Shown here: positions 22,001 through 35,400 of the stretch, piece by piece
Layout: each line of letters begins with the position of its first letter
How positions within the stretch are numbered: the first letter of the stretch is position 1
NCBI RefSeq assembly: GCF_028858725.1
Contig: NC_084760.1
Location: 82,466,367-82,530,366 of the forward strand
Length of the DNA: 64,000 nucleotides
Origin: Colius striatus
Taxonomy: Eukaryota; Chordata; Aves; Coliiformes; Coliidae
Direction: 5' to 3'
Made by a program: the position numbers and the translations under genes
The notes under the pieces: model-generated
Databases searched by the model: none
Told to the model about the DNA's origin: nothing
The model's input: the letters and a program-made list of their open reading frames with translations, nothing else

Positions 22001-25000
22001 TCTTCTGGTGTCACATTTGTTGTTGCTTTGTGGCCTTTAAAGGTAACATTAGGGTCATTTTTGCTATCTATTTCCCACTCCTGAGCTGTCTGTACAGGCA
22101 ACATCTGGCATCTTTTTTTTTTTCAATCTTAATAGGTTGTCATCCCTTTACATCATTGTTGAGATATATTAGTAGAAGCTGAGAAGTTTGTGGTACCATC
22201 ATCTGTATCTTACCTGATCAGAAAATCACACGTCGATATGTCTTTCATTAGAACTTGGTTTTACTTCACAGTCATTCAGACTTCTGTGGAGTAAACTTGG
22301 TATGAAATGCATCATCAGGAGTTCCAATTCAAGTGATAATGGCTAAAATCAAAATCCTACTTCATCCTGAGTTATAAACCAAAGAAAACATATCGGTTCT
22401 TTACACATACCTCTTGTGACATGCAACAAAAGTGAGATCAAAATAGATGTCTCGGAAAATCTTCACTTTATTATCCACGTTTATGTTTGAAAAATATTCC
22501 ATACAGGGGATATTCAGATTTGTGGGACTGTCTACATGTAAAAATAATAATGTAAAATGCCTTTTTTTAACATACAACTTTTATGCTAAGTAAATATACT
22601 TAATAGGAGCAAAATATTGTTTTGGAAGTAAAATTACATTAATTATTTGAATGGTTTTTCAGAATGGAAATGAAAATTATGTAAAGCATTTCTGTTAGAA
22701 GTGTAAGATATATTGCTGAAAGGCAGTTGGTATCTGATGATTCATGGTTTTTCATTATTCTGCTGTTCTTAAAGTAACTTTTTAACATAAATTGGCCTAT
22801 TTCCCCTCTGCTAGTTTTCAGGAAAAAATTATTTTGTAACTATGCAAAACAGTTGGTCAGGGAGGCCTAGTCTTAGGTTTGTTCCTGGTTATCAGTCTGC
22901 AGAATTAAGCCTGTCTCAAACATAAAGATAGTTGCCCTACAGGAATGCAAGTTAGCCACTGCAGTAGTTGCATTTCTGTATTAAAAAACAAACCCAAAAC
23001 AAACAAAAAAGACCCCACGTAGAAAAATCCAAGCTTTTCAAAAGTTACGTTTCACTTTATTACAACTGCCAGACTGGTAGAATAATTTTGCCAATGTTTT
23101 TAGATTATCTAATTCTTAAACAAATTTTAAAATAGTTTGCAACACTTACAGGATCATTTAAGCAAGATGATGTCCAAAAGGTTTAAAAAGTTGTACATCC
23201 ACCTCTAGTTGCCTCTAGCCCTCTGATGCACAGTGGGTAAGTGAGGGTTATGCTTAGTTAGGACAGTTCCAGTGAAGAAAGAGAAAATAATTTCCTTTGT
23301 TACAGGTGCTAATTTTTTTCAGATTGCCTGTTTCAAGTTGATGGGTGTACTTTTAATAACCTCATGTGATTAGGATCCTGGCTTCATGTGTCATCTGAGA
23401 AGTGGCACCTTAAAGCACACCACCACTGAAACAGAATGGGATGATTTAGGTGTCCTTAGACACATGGTGTCGCATCCTCTCTCTGTTCAACCCAAGGTAG
23501 TTTAGTTGCAGAACACGATGGTATAGTTTAAGACCAAAACCTTTTGTCATAATTTATATGTGGTGGAACCAGTATTCCAGACATTTCATCTGTCATTGAC
23601 AACTGAATTTTGGAAATTGTAAGCTCCTGGGTTTACATCGTGCATGCCCACCCATCCACCTGGTTTTTGTATCATCATTTTGATCTGTGTTACCTGTTAC
23701 TAACGATAAAAAGTGACTGCCTATTCTGTGTTTTCATGTCATTAGATAAAACTGAAATTCCCAGTTTATACTGGATACCACAAACATAATAGGTGGTACT
23801 GATATGACTTAAATGAGTCTATTGATTGCCATGTAATTTAACCAATATGCCAGTAAGTATTAGCCTAGATACCTCTCAGGCATTTGTAACCTGAAAAACA
23901 ATCCATATAATGGTGGGTACAGTTCTTGGTGGTTACTTGACTAAGCTGAAATAGAACTACAAACTTTCGCACTATTGTGTTTTTCTTAACAAAACTCAGT
24001 TTTCTCTTCTTGTAGTAGCTTTTGGATCTACCTCCTGTGAAAGCTTTCTTGTGAAATAAATTGTTTTATGTGAATGGAAGGGAAAATATCCACTGTTTGA
24101 GGGGGTTTGTTTTTGTTTTATTTTAAACAGAGGTAGAAGCTTGTTCCACTTGACTGTGGTTACCATTGTTTATTTAATGTTTTCTTAATGTAAACCTTAA
24201 TGGTGAGATCAAAGGCAGTTATGCTTGCTGTAACTTTAGAACACAAATCCACAGAAACAACTTTTAGTTACAAATGCCAGCCTGAAAAAAACCCTCACAC
24301 TTTCTTCTCCTCGGCACGTCCTTGTCAATACACACATTCTGTACAATGTGATAAGACACTTTGGTTGCATGCACATGTTAACTTAAAATAGAATAAAAGC
24401 ATGTACTGAAAAAAATTAGACAGTACAGACTAAACAAGCATAAATTTAAGGCATGTTAGAAACAGCAAGGGAAAGTAATTGTGCTCATTTATTCAGTTTT
24501 AAAACAAAACAAAGTCATTACATCGCTAATTGACAGAAACTGAAGTTTTTGAAATAGTAAGCATACAAAAAAATCAAGTTTAGTTTATGAGAAGAGCATT
24601 AATCTAAAGAATGTGACCAGTCTGCTAAAAGAAAAAAGTAAATACAGTAGATTGCCCCACTGTATTTGCATTTGTATAGTTAAAGTATAATTTGTATCAT
24701 TAAAGCAGCTGTCAACTGCTTGCTTCATGATATCTTTAAAAACTTTATTAGGGTGTTGCTGCTCTGGCCTAGTAAGAACCTGGCCTTTACGTCCTTACCA
24801 ATGTCTACGTTAATTCTCATTGCGTGGGATGCAAGTTACAGTCTTGTAATAGATGACAAAACTGTCATGCAGTCAGAATTCTGCTTTAATTAGCTACATG
24901 CGAAGTACAGCAAAGCTTGATACCTTGCTGGAATCCTGCAATATGTTCTGCTTTCCATGCAATATGCTGAGCAATCTCACATCAGTTTATAGGTGTTCTA

Positions 25001-28000
25001 CAGAATGCAGAGAAAACTAGCTCATTTGATTCCTGAAGAGTTGGCAATTCTTATTTGCAGACTTTGTTCTTAAAATGAGCTCTAATATATATGAGAAACC
25101 TTGCAGTTCTGCCTTGTCTAGCTAGCCTAAAGAAATCTCAGTTAAGTCCTATGACTGCTGCCAGATGAAAAGGCAAAAAGAAAATTTAAAGAGATGGCAG
25201 AAGTCAGGATTGTTTTGCATTAACCACTGGCTCATGCTCTGTTCCTTATTTTTGTGCTTGTTAAGCATGGAGGTGAAGATGTGTTTTTGCCAAGCTGCTC
25301 TTCAAATTCCCAGTAATCATCTACAGATGGGTAAAACTGCCCATTCCCACATGCATTTAATATGTAAACTAACTCTTCTTGTATTAGGCCATGAGGATGG
25401 TAGCTGATGCTTCCCAGCTACTGGGATAGAGAGGCATTGAATCACAGTTTCCTGAAGAATGTTCTGTCTCCTGTGTTCCCCATGCTTTTCTCCCCAGATC
25501 AACCTTCTTTCCCCTCAAAAAAACATGCAGCTATGTGATATCGCCTAATATATTATTCCCTTGCTGCTGGCCTGGCCTGGACATGACATTAGTACTTGGG
25601 GTAGGGTATGCCAGCTTCCTCACAGGAGAAGGGAGCATGAAGTAGGAGAAACTGAGCAGAATCTCATTTCTGATTCTCAAGGAGTGAGAGGGGGTGTGTT
25701 ACAATTTCCATTACAGAATGGAATCTCTTTGAACGAACAGACAGATATTAGCTGCTTAGTTTTTTATCACTTAGAAGCAGTTCATCCCAAGGCATAGAAG
25801 CTAAACCAAGTTTAAGATATAATATGAAAGACAAGGAAAAAGGAGACTGATCAAGCAAGTCAAATTTAAGTCCAGTGGAAAGTGACTGAGTTTCAGAAAA
25901 GAAGAGGCCAGCAGCTAAGGCAAAATACAGCAACCCACTTTCAAAGACAGACAAAAAACATATGCAAGGGCTGTTATTTTAGTGCAGCTGATGTGCTTAA
26001 CAGTCTCATCTGTCTTTCATAACTTGCTACTTTAGATAAACTCATGGGCAGATCTGGCTATATGTAACCTGAAGGCCAGCAGTCAAGAACAAAAGGTGCA
26101 GAACTAGTATCATTACCTGTCATTTTTTTGCCCTGTCTTAAGGGTTAGACAAAATAGCATTTAGGACAGCAACACTCCCAAGTCCAGGCTTTTAACTTCA
26201 GACTGCCTTCATGAGTACTTTGGGCCATCTGGCCAGCATAATAAGAATGAATACCTGGCCTACTACCCTTTTGTTCTGTGCCATTAGAAGGGAAGAATTA
26301 GTGTTTCTTTTCTATCTCACTCCTAGACAAGGAGACAGAGTATTTTATCTTTTCTTCCCTTTGCCCCCTGTCTTTGCCAGCTGTCAGTGATGAGGATTCG
26401 ATTTCAGAAGTCAGAGATCATGTTTTTTATGTGAGAGCCTGAAACATCTGTAAGGTAACACTTTTTTTAAAAAGCAAAAAAAAAAAAAAAAGAATATTTT
26501 AAAGGACAGAGTCCTTATTAAAAGTTACATAACTTTAGAAAAAATGTGTTTCAAGTTGCAGTTCATTCGGGTAAAAGAAGATACAACAATCATCCTTTTA
26601 ACAGTACCAACAATCGCTCACTGTACACAAAATATCAGAAGATACAGGGTGAATGGGTCATCAGGGATGTTGACTCTCCAGTTAAGGGAACATGAAAAAT
26701 CTGGAGTCCAACTCCTACTTCTGAAAAGCAAATAGGCAACTATGGGTTCACCTAATGTAGGTAAAATTTAATGAAGGATCATTGATCACTTGGAGAATTT
26801 GTTGTAAAAAGACCACTGAGTTTTTGAAGCCTCTGTCCATAGTTTTGTAGATTTAAAGAGTGATATTTGACTTCATCAGTGGATAAGAAAGTGCGATTCT
26901 TGTTGCAACTGAGTATTACTGAGTGAGCAGCTGGGGCTGCAGGGACTTTTTAATTGTTTTGTCCTTTAGACATGTGTAGTATGCAAAATGCTAGAAATAA
27001 CGTAATTACATTTCATTTTAAAGTTGAAAAGATACACCTGAAGGATAAGTTTAGCCAAGGCCACAAACTCATGTGAGTTTTAAATATACATAATATCTTA
27101 CCATGCCAAGCATCTCAAGGCTTTTGGTGGAAGATCTACAATGCCACTTTAAATGAATGAAAACAAACAAGTCTTTGGTTTGAGAGGCAACAACGAAAAT
27201 GTTCAGCAACAAAAACAAGTGTCAGAGACAGAATGTCTGGAAATGGAAGAATGAAACAAGGTCAGTAAAGAGTACCTAAGGCACCTTGTTTATAGTCATC
27301 TTTGCTACACTCCTTAAGACCTCCAAATAATATATAAAACTGCAAATGCTAAGGAATGTGAAGATGAAAGAGCAAAGGACAAAATATGTTACTTTTACTC
27401 CTAGTTAAAATTCCGGTGATCAAAAGATGTCAAAAAACATATTTTTCAAAGTGATAATGAAGTGAAGGGAACAATCAGAGCTAGCAAAATGAATGAAAGG
27501 AGGAACCAGTACCATTAAGGGTAAGTTCATTTGATATTCATGAAGTCCAAGTCAAAACAAAGTAGAAGAGAAGGCTGGACACTGAGATGTGGATATTTTC
27601 TTTAATAACCAGTGCATTTCTCAGTCTCAAGTACTATAGAAGGTGGGAATATCCCCCTTAATTTAAAAACCAAAAAATAGGAGTGCAATCTAGACTTGCT
27701 TCAGGAACAAGAACGGTACAGCAGGAAGGCCAGAATTGTCCTTGCAGAAATAATATGCAAAGGAGAACTTTGAACAGGGATGGGAATTCAGTTTATTCTC
27801 CAAGTACTTTTGATCATCAGTTTAGTTGAGACTTTTACCAAATGTAGTATGTAGTTGACTCATAATTTAAGCTACATCTGAGGACAGACTGGGATTTTTT
27901 TTTGGCCACTCCTCCCCGTAAATCAATACCAATTTAAAAAAATAAAGGGTTGGGGGAGAATCCCATTACTTCTTCACCTGAGTACTAGAGGGTTTGTGAA

Positions 28001-28801
28001 AGTGAATCAGCTGTATTGGCTTGGTTCCCCGTTCTTATACTAAGAAACAGAGCTTGTGATTAAAGCTCTCTTTAACATAACTGGTGTTACTCCATGTTTG
28101 CTGAACTGGGTGCAAGATGTTCAGTTGGTTTCCAAATTTATGTTCCCTCCTGATTGCCAGCCAGAGAGAAATGCATCCCGTTGCCTACTCTGAGACAAAC
28201 TAAAGGAAAGAAAAATCCTCTATCTCAGTCCCTGTCCTTATTTGAACATTAGTTCATTTACACACACCTCTAAAAAGTTTCGGAACACCGTGAGAGGTTG
28301 GAAGGAGAAATTGCCAATAAATCTGTAGGTGTCCAAAGGTGTGCAGCAGAACAGGAAGTCATGTTAGCTGAACGCTTCAGGGGATATAAATGCTTGCAAG
28401 TTTTTTCACATAGTTTTGGGAATATTGAACTATTAAGTCTGCAAGAGCCAGAAGCCTGGTTACATTTTAATGCATGTTAATTAAAAACTGTACAACAGCA
28501 TTTAGTGTTCATGGAGATGACTGTTACACTTTTGGCATTTTTAGGAAAGCACATCAAGCTTTAAAGTAGAATAAGACCATACTGTCTTTCAGTACCTAGA
28601 TTACATTGAGAATTTGTGCTCGCAAAGTACAAAAAAACCACATTCATTTTCCTCATTGTCTGCTTTTACCTCATGTTCACTCCTCAGGTGTGGCCCATCA
28701 CCTGTTCCCTCGGCGCTACCTTTGGCTATGTGGCTGGTCTGATTATTGCACCCTTGTGGATACACTGGAACCGGAAGCAGCTTACGTACAAAAGCAGATA
28801 A
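12830..28801 (+). CDS. PIGF: PIGF, GPI ethanolamine-phosphate transferase stabilising subunit (5 coding exons, 219 aa)
   Basis: PIG-F is a multi-pass ER membrane protein. It binds and stabilises PIGO and PIGG, which add ethanolamine phosphate to mannose 3 and mannose 2 of the GPI anchor. The coding exons are 12830-13057, 14434-14525, 15395-15511, 18303-18411 and 28688-28801 (228+92+117+109+114 = 660 nt). They encode 219 residues plus TAA, the same length as the human protein. Hydrophobic segments lie at about residues 11-31, 41-62, 84-106, 112-133, 157-175 and 183-206. Recognisable blocks are THLTWLCIC (39-47), LYGAPLIE (100-107), PIPLDWDRPWQVWPI (172-186) and WNRKQLTYK near the C-terminus. 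The start has A at -3 and matches the usual N-terminus. PIGF shares a promoter with CRIPT and converges on RHOQ at its 3' end. Confidence 0.98.
14434..14525 (+). CDS. PIGF: PIGF coding exon 2
   Basis: This exon encodes residues 77-106 plus two bases of E107 (ISRFLKSCISFFMSC to LYGAPLI). The acceptor is CTTTTTTAG and the donor GTAAGT. It carries the third membrane segment. Confidence 0.97.
14646..14689 (+). other. G-rich tract with G-quadruplex potential in PIGF intron 3
   Basis: Five runs of at least three G occur within 44 bases (14646-50, 14656-58, 14670-73, 14677-80, 14687-89). A G/T-rich stretch follows. They lie on the PIGF sense strand, so the nascent RNA could fold as well as the DNA. 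No function is shown by sequence alone. Confidence 0.6.
15395..15511 (+). CDS. PIGF: PIGF coding exon 3
   Basis: This exon encodes the last base of E107 through N145 and two bases of G146 (SVAETFLLAVLLSTFTT to RVFTKN). The acceptor is TTTGTAG and the donor GTAAGT. It contains the fourth membrane segment and the LLGPN block. Confidence 0.97.
15512..18302 (+). other. PIGF intron 4
   Basis: A 2.8 kb AT-rich intron. No repeat family or embedded gene was recognised. Short open frames in it, including one at 17908-18141, lack homology that I can name. Confidence 0.7.
18303..18411 (+). CDS. PIGF: PIGF coding exon 4
   Basis: This exon encodes residues 146-182 (GATSIWESSLQITTI to LDWDRPWQ). The acceptor is TTTTTACAG and the donor CAG/GTTAGT, phase 0. 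It holds the conserved PIPLDWDRPWQ block. Confidence 0.97.
18964..18987. repeat. Poly(T) tract
   Basis: A run of 24 T within PIGF intron 5. Its length is likely to vary between individuals and sequencing reads. Confidence 0.9.
19708..19746. repeat. TATAA pentanucleotide repeat
   Basis: Repeated ATAAT/TATAA units, interrupted once by TTAAT, in PIGF intron 5. It is a simple AT-rich microsatellite. Confidence 0.85.
28688..28801 (+). CDS. PIGF: PIGF coding exon 5 (last)
   Basis: This exon encodes residues 183-219 (VWPITCSLGATFGYVAG to RKQLTYKSR) and the TAA stop. The acceptor is CTCCTCAG. It carries the final membrane segment and a basic, cytosol-facing type tail. The 3' UTR follows directly. 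Confidence 0.97.
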   Translation: MWPITCSLGATFGYVAGLIIAPLWIHWNRKQLTYKSR

Positions 28802-28879
28802 CTGGAGCAAAAAGAGACAAGGTATTTCTTTGTGCAGGTTCCATACAGACTGTGCAAAAGTTGGGGATTTTTTTAAGAG

Positions 28880-28902
28880 ATATATATATATATATATATA
28901 TG
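28880..28902. repeat. (AT)n microsatellite in the PIGF 3' UTR
   Basis: About ten AT units directly downstream of the PIGF stop codon, inside its 3' UTR. It also lies antisense to the expected RHOQ 3' UTR. Confidence 0.9.
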
Positions 28903-29056
28903 TATAGTCAAAGCAGAAGACTATCCAAATTCATTTAGAGTATTTCAGGCCAAGCATCTCCACTCAAAAAAAAATCACGTAGATGCTGTTTCTGCATGGT
29001 GCAGTTTTTGCTTCCTCTAGACTTTGTAACCCTGAGAGATTGTACCTTCCAGTCTG

Positions 29057-29062
29057 AATAAA
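29057..29062 (+). terminator. PIGF polyadenylation signal
   Basis: AATAAA lies 255 bases after the PIGF stop. A GT-rich stretch (gatgtggtgg) follows about 15 to 25 bases downstream, as expected for cleavage near 29075-29085. This gives a short 3' UTR of about 280 nt. Confidence 0.8.
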
Positions 29063-29257
29063 ATATTTGTAACAGATGTGGTGGCCTCTTAGTACAAGTT
29101 CGTTGTGTTTCATTGTATTCCTCTGGATTTCACTGGTTGTAGAAGGCAGAATCGTAGTCTTAGCTTTCAAACCTGGAACAAGTTTGCTGTGTACTTAATG
29201 GATTGTACTTAAATTCAGTAGAATTTCACAGTAAGCCTGGCCATTGTCAAATGTATC

Positions 29258-29413
29258 TCACGTGATCAAACAGCAGTTTATGCATCTTGAGCCTATTCTT
29301 TTCTTCACCGTGTGTTTCTTTGGAGTTAGAATAGCTATAATAGCTTCATCAAAAACAGTCTTCAGTCCTTTCTGTGTTAAAGCTGAACACTCCACATAGC
29401 AGTAGGCTCCTAT
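29258..29413 (-). CDS. RHOQ: RHOQ exon 5 (last coding)
   Basis: This exon encodes residues 155-205 ([19 protein letters not shown] to INCCLIT) and TGA. It has the SAL guanine-binding loop, the polybasic region and the CAAX prenylation box. The acceptor is TTGACAG. From memory, the human protein has Cys where Tyr158 stands here. Confidence 0.97.
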   Translation of the reverse strand: MGAYCYVECSALTQKGLKTVFDEAIIAILTPKKHTVKKRIGSRCINCCLIT

Positions 29414-32400
29414 CTGTCAAGAAAATAAGTTAATTCAATAGCAACGTATTTCAGGTGTCCGCGTCTATCTGTGCACTTCCACTTTTTCTTTTTTATAGTG
29501 ACATCCCAAGGTTTGGCTGGCATCTAGAAAGTTATCTGCATGTGCATCCTCCTGTAGGAGAAAAGACTTGAGTTTTGGCCAAATCGGGAATGTATTTAAG
29601 TTGGTTTGGTTTACAAAGGCAGCATATTAAATTAGCTCTTTGGATGGGCAGGGAGATCATAAGGTATTTCTGATAATTAAACAGCAAAAAAGAATTACAG
29701 AGTTACATGACCAATTTGTGTCAAAAATAAGACTCTATAAGTGTCCTGATAAGCATTATCTATGCAGTGTGTTAAAATGGTTGTATAACTTGAAGATGCT
29801 TCCAACACTTTGCTTGAGCAGGAGAGGTCCCTTCCTACCTCAACTACTCTGTGATTTTCAGATTGAGTATGTCATTTTTACAAGTGTCTACACAGAAAGT
29901 TAGACTTACTACTAATAGGGAAGTGCTATTACTGCCTGTTAGCCGTATTCAACAATCTAAGTAAATAGCGTTAACTAGTAAAAGAAAAGGGCAAAGGGGT
30001 AAAGGAAGAAAAAGTCAATTGGAAATAGAGTTATTTGCTTCTTTGCTACTTGGTTTAATGTAGATGGGAGTATCCACTTTACCTCTTTTGCTAACTTCTG
30101 TCCTTGCTCCACAAATATGGGCTTCTCTTTCATATCATTCAGTCTTGCCAGAGTTTTTGGGTCATCGCGAAGATCAATCTAGCCAGAAAGATTGCAGTCA
30201 TGTTAGAATACTCCAAAAGTCAGCAAGCTATGTGATACCCTCTTTTTAAACCAGAATCGTTTATTTAATGGAGTATTACATGTATAAAAATGAAGTCATG
30301 TCATGATTCAGATCGTGGACCTTTCCTAATCCAAAAGCACTGGAAATTTAAGCTATGAACCTTAATCTAGAAGGAACAAACATTTATTCTGTAATTCATC
30401 TCCTCAAATGTGATCCCCTTGCTACACCAGAATGTATATCAAGCACTGACAGAAAGATTAACCCAAACATAGTATCAACATGTGGGTCACTTTGTAATTG
30501 CAGCCCAGTTCACTGCCCCTAAGAAGCAAGAGGACACGGTCTCCCGTCTCCCTTCTCCCTTGCTCCTTTGCTTCAGCAAATATTGGATTTGACCAATAGC
30601 TGTAGACCCAAGTAATTCCAGTAACATGGGTATGAACAGATAATTTTATTCCTTTAAGTCCCATGACTTTATAGAAAGTCACACGGGGAGATGCAAACAA
30701 TGCTGCTACCCTGTTTACAATGCATAGATTTTAACAAAGTGGAGGTAGCTCATTAGAGAACCACCCAGATTTAGGTTTTTCTGCCATGTGGTAGGGTAGT
30801 TCCACCAAAGCCAGGAGATGCTGCTCAAGGTTGAGCCAGGCCTGAACATCCAGTCCAAAGAAAAGGAACCATGCTATGATCTGAATTCCTTAAGTCAAGT
30901 AGAACAAAAGCAGATATACCTGTGTTCCCACTAGTAAAAAGGGAACATTAGGTGCGTATTCCTTCAACTCTGGTACCCACTCTTCCTTCACATTCTGAAA
31001 TGAAGCAGGGTTTACCACTGAGAAGCAGATAAGGAAGACGTCGGTCATAGGATAAGATAAAGGTCTCAGACGATCATAGTCTTCCTGAGAAAGAAACATT
31101 CTGTTATCTGCAATATTAAATTGTTGCTTGTATTTTGTTAAACAGTTACATTCAGAAACAGTATTCCTATTTCAGGAATTTTGTTGAGGCAAACTTAATG
31201 TATGTTTAGAACTACTCCAGGTTAGTTTGTTTGGCTGTAAAATGTGGGTATGAGGGCAACTGTATGCCAAGATAAATATTTTGAGCAGTGTGTTAATACT
31301 GATAGAAACTTACTTCTGTATGAGAATATACAGCAGGCTACCCTTTTAAAAGTTCCCACTTAAAGAAAAGGCTTTATGGTTCAAGCATACTTGCAGATCA
31401 AAGGTTAGCATTTGTTTGACCAAAGATAAATAAGCAGATGTGACTGTTATAGAGCCATATGAGTTTATAAACTAGGCTAGATTAAGGCCATTTAATGCAC
31501 TTAAATGTTTTCTTTTGGATCATACGTAGAGGTGCTATTTAAAGCCGTCCTTAGAATTTTCTTTGTCTCTTAGAAACCTGACTGTTCTGTTGCTAGTGAT
31601 GAGGGCAGATGGTAAGGATTAGAAGGGACCTCTTCTGTCCAGACTCTGCTTTCTGTAAGCCAGCCCAGCAAAGAGTGGGAAGTAACAAAAATTAAGGGTC
31701 AAGAATGCTACTAGAGGAATATGAATGACCTTTTTGGGGGTGTCCTGATTTCAGCTGAGATAATTTTCTTCCTAGTAGCTGGTACAGGCTGTTTTGGATT
31801 TGTGATGAAAGCAGTGTTGACAACACAGGCACGTTCTGGTTATTGCTGAGCAGTGCTTGCATAGCATCAAGGCCTTTTCTGCCCTTCACTCTGCCCTGCA
31901 AGCAAGTAGCTGGGGGTAGACAAGAAGCTGTGAGGGAACATGGCCAGGACAGCTGACCCCAACTAGCCAAAGGGCTATTCCATACCACAGGACAACATGC
32001 CCAGTACATAAACTGAAGGAAGCTGGTGAGGAGAGGCAGATCACTGCTCAGGCATCAGGGAGGGGCCGGGTTTTTCTTGCATTTAATTTCTCTCTTTTTT
32101 GTTGCAGGGTTTTTAAAATATTCTTTTGCATTACATTTATTATTATCTTTATTATTATATTTTATTTCATTTCCGTTATTCAACTGTTCTTATCTCAGAC
32201 CACTTCTTTTCTTGATCCCCATAGCATTGTAAAACAATGTAAAACTTTCTTTTTTGCTGTAGCAAGAAAGAAAATGGATTTTGCCATATTTTTTTAGCTA
32301 AGAGCAGCCTACCTTAGGCTTTTTTTTTAAACATACATAACTAAGACTGAGTCCAGGCATTGCAGAGACAATGAAGAAGGCTGGTTTTCTACCTTCTCTT

Positions 32401-35400
32401 CCACAATAAACAGTAGTTTATTGTGTCTGCTGCAGCAGCCTCACTCTTCCCCATGTAAGCCCCCCATCTTAATTAAATCTCACAAATCTTGAAATCATTT
32501 GTTCATTAAATGTAGAGGCAGAAATGTAATTCAACACCATGTTTGAAACAAGCCAGAAAACAGAATTTTAATTTCCTTGGCAACAGTCACCAGATTATTA
32601 ACCTATAGTTTCACCCTTGAAAAAGCCTTTCATTGATTAACTGCTAATTTTTAAAGATGGTGTCACTAGAATTTCAGAAAACATTGAGAACTGCCTCAGA
32701 ACAATTTCTGCTAAATCCATCTTTTCATTTGGAAGCCAACAACTATGGGAAGAAGGCCGTTATCGTGACCATGAAATGGAGAAAAGACAAGCACGGGAAG
32801 AGACTGCAGTAGCAAGGAGGAGACCCTTGGCCAGTACTCTTCAGTGTCTATTTACAGAATTTCCTTATTTGTAGTCAGTATTCTCATGTGCCATTTTGAT
32901 TATACACTCTACTGCCAGTTTTGTGTACTCTACAGTTTTGTCAATAAGCTAGAGCATGCTGAGCTGTAAACACGGGCTCCCAATTTCACAACCACAGTAA
33001 CTGAAGCTACTGTTGAACCACAACATTTGACGGGCCCTTCTGAAAATCACTTGTTTCCCTGCCAGCGTCAGGCTCCTCTCCCCACACAAAAGAATAAAAC
33101 GCAGTGACCGTGTCTTTTCCGCATCTGTGGATGCTCATCATAGAAAGCAGAAATAACTTCAAGAACTTCAAAACAGCAACTTGAAACTATTCCGACATTC
33201 AGTTCTTTTTTTAAGCACGCATTTTCACTTGTACTAATGAATATAGTTAGATCCTGGTCAGGGTTTTCTAGGGTGGAGATCAAAATCCTAAAAGAAGCTT
33301 TCCAGCTGCAAATTACACTGGTCCCTGGAGTACAAAATCTGCATACAAGAACATGTGTGCAATCCGTCAGTTGCTTCCGAATTCAGCTCTACTAAATCAC
33401 ATGTGGGGTATTAGTGAATGGGTTTCCTTAAAAAAATTTCTTAGTAAATCTAGCTGGAAGTTGTCATTTGTTCCTACCACTGAAGAGCTGCCTTCACTAC
33501 ACTCAGCCTTTTGAAAAAATGGCACATCTGGGTCACAATAACTAGAATACTATCTGTATTAAATGCTGGAATGGAGAAAAGATTTCACTGTCACCAGAAA
33601 TTACTGTTAGTCCATTGACCTTAAAAAAATCTCTTCAGTTAATCCATTTCAAATTACAGACAGACCTTTTATTCACAGCAAATACTAATCATTTTCTGAC
33701 CTCAAAGCCGAGTTACATTTGCGTGGCTTACTTCAAAACTTTCATATTTAGTTTATCTTTTAAAATCCCATTGGATACAAAAATCCTTGTACATTTCCAC
33801 AACTTGGTACTGCACTCCACTTCCCAGGTATCCATCAGCAGTCATCTGGGAGCGAGCAACGTTACCACTTTTTTAAGGCCTTTGTGCCACTGAGCGCCTT
33901 TCCTGCCTCTGCACCTATTTATATGCCTTTTGATATATACCCAGTCCCATCTGCGCTGGGCAAGCTGTGGGTCCATCCTGTGTAATTAAGAAGTTAAACT
34001 GAAGGCAAGTACAGTGTGATAGGATACATCATGTACCACAGCCAAAGATGTACGTGGTATTCACTACAGTGGCCTCGCTGCATTTACACTTACTTAAATT
34101 AACAGGGAATTTGGCTACACTACCCACCAATCCTGCTGCCTGAAACAAGTCAGTGCTGTCAGGCTGCCCTTTAAACCTTCTGTGCTATGGAAATTAAGTT
34201 TGTATTGCTACTAATAATGGCAGGTAGTTCTAATAAAGGCTCCCACCACATGATTAGGCTGGTCCTGGATCCTCCTAAGAAAGACTCTGGCTTAAATGTT
34301 ACCAGCATCTAGTAGGACATCTGTGCCTGATGACTCCTGCTCCCCAGAAGCCCCTCAGAAACAGCAATCAAACCTGAAAACTTCCTCTAACACACTGTGC
34401 CTGTATAACTGCTGTATTTGGTAAAAGAATCTGAAATACCGAATGAATTTAGACTGCATATTAGAGAAGCCTGGAAAAATCTGATTGCTTCAACTAGAAT
34501 TTATTTCCTTAATCTAGTGTAAGGGAAATAAATGTGGTTTACTCTAAAATTAAATGCAATGGCAAAATCTAATTATACTAGCCAGTCAACATGAATTCCA
34601 GTGTGACTGCATGCACAACATCACACTGTACAGCAATTAGACTTTCAATCTAATTGAGGGAGGCACTGCCTGTATACTTAGGCATGAAGAATGTTTGAAG
34701 AATTTAACGACAATATTTTAAGACTGTGAATAACACGGGCAAGCAAGTCTAACAATTGAAAGATGCAGCACAAGTCTCCAGGCTGTAACAGTGTGAAATG
34801 GCTCATTCTCCAACATACTCTGGACTTTACAACACAATTGCTCGCTGTTTGCTAAAGCAGATGAATACAGATGGGAAAACGTGCTGAAAGTATAACAGCT
34901 GTAATAACTTTAAGCAAACTGAATGCAAGTATGTTGGCTGTATTAATGTTACATGGAGCTATGATGCCTACAAAAGATAGGACATTGCAGCAGGACCATC
35001 CACCATTTACCTGGTATCTCAGTGGTAACCCAGGACAGCTGGCAACACAGAATGGACATGGGAGAGGAGATGGAGGAACTGATGACTTGACTTTGCTGCT
35101 CAACTGCACACTGAGGAGGACTGTTTGTGGTTTTAAGAGCGAAGGATGTAAATTCATACTTCTAATTTTTCATTTTGCCCTGGTTTTGATATTTGGCAGG
35201 TAAGTCTAGTATTGCCTTTATCTAAGCTCCTCAAAATCTCTCCTTTAGGTCTCTTTTTCCATGTTACAGTACCTAATAATCTGCATCTCACATTTTCCGG
35301 TGCCTTGTATTTGAATACTGAATCACTGCTTTTCACCATATTTTGGATGTTCAGGTGGACTTGTTTCAACATTTCCAAAACTTGGCCATTTCTTTTCCTG

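Larger units (their letters stand above)
18412..28687 (+). other. PIGF intron 5 (10.3 kb)
   Basis: The largest PIGF intron. It contains a 24-base T run (18964-18987), a TATAA pentamer repeat (19708-19746) and an A run near 26477. No CR1 copy or nested gene was recognised. Open frames up to 80 codons occur on both strands but show no family signature. Confidence 0.7.
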
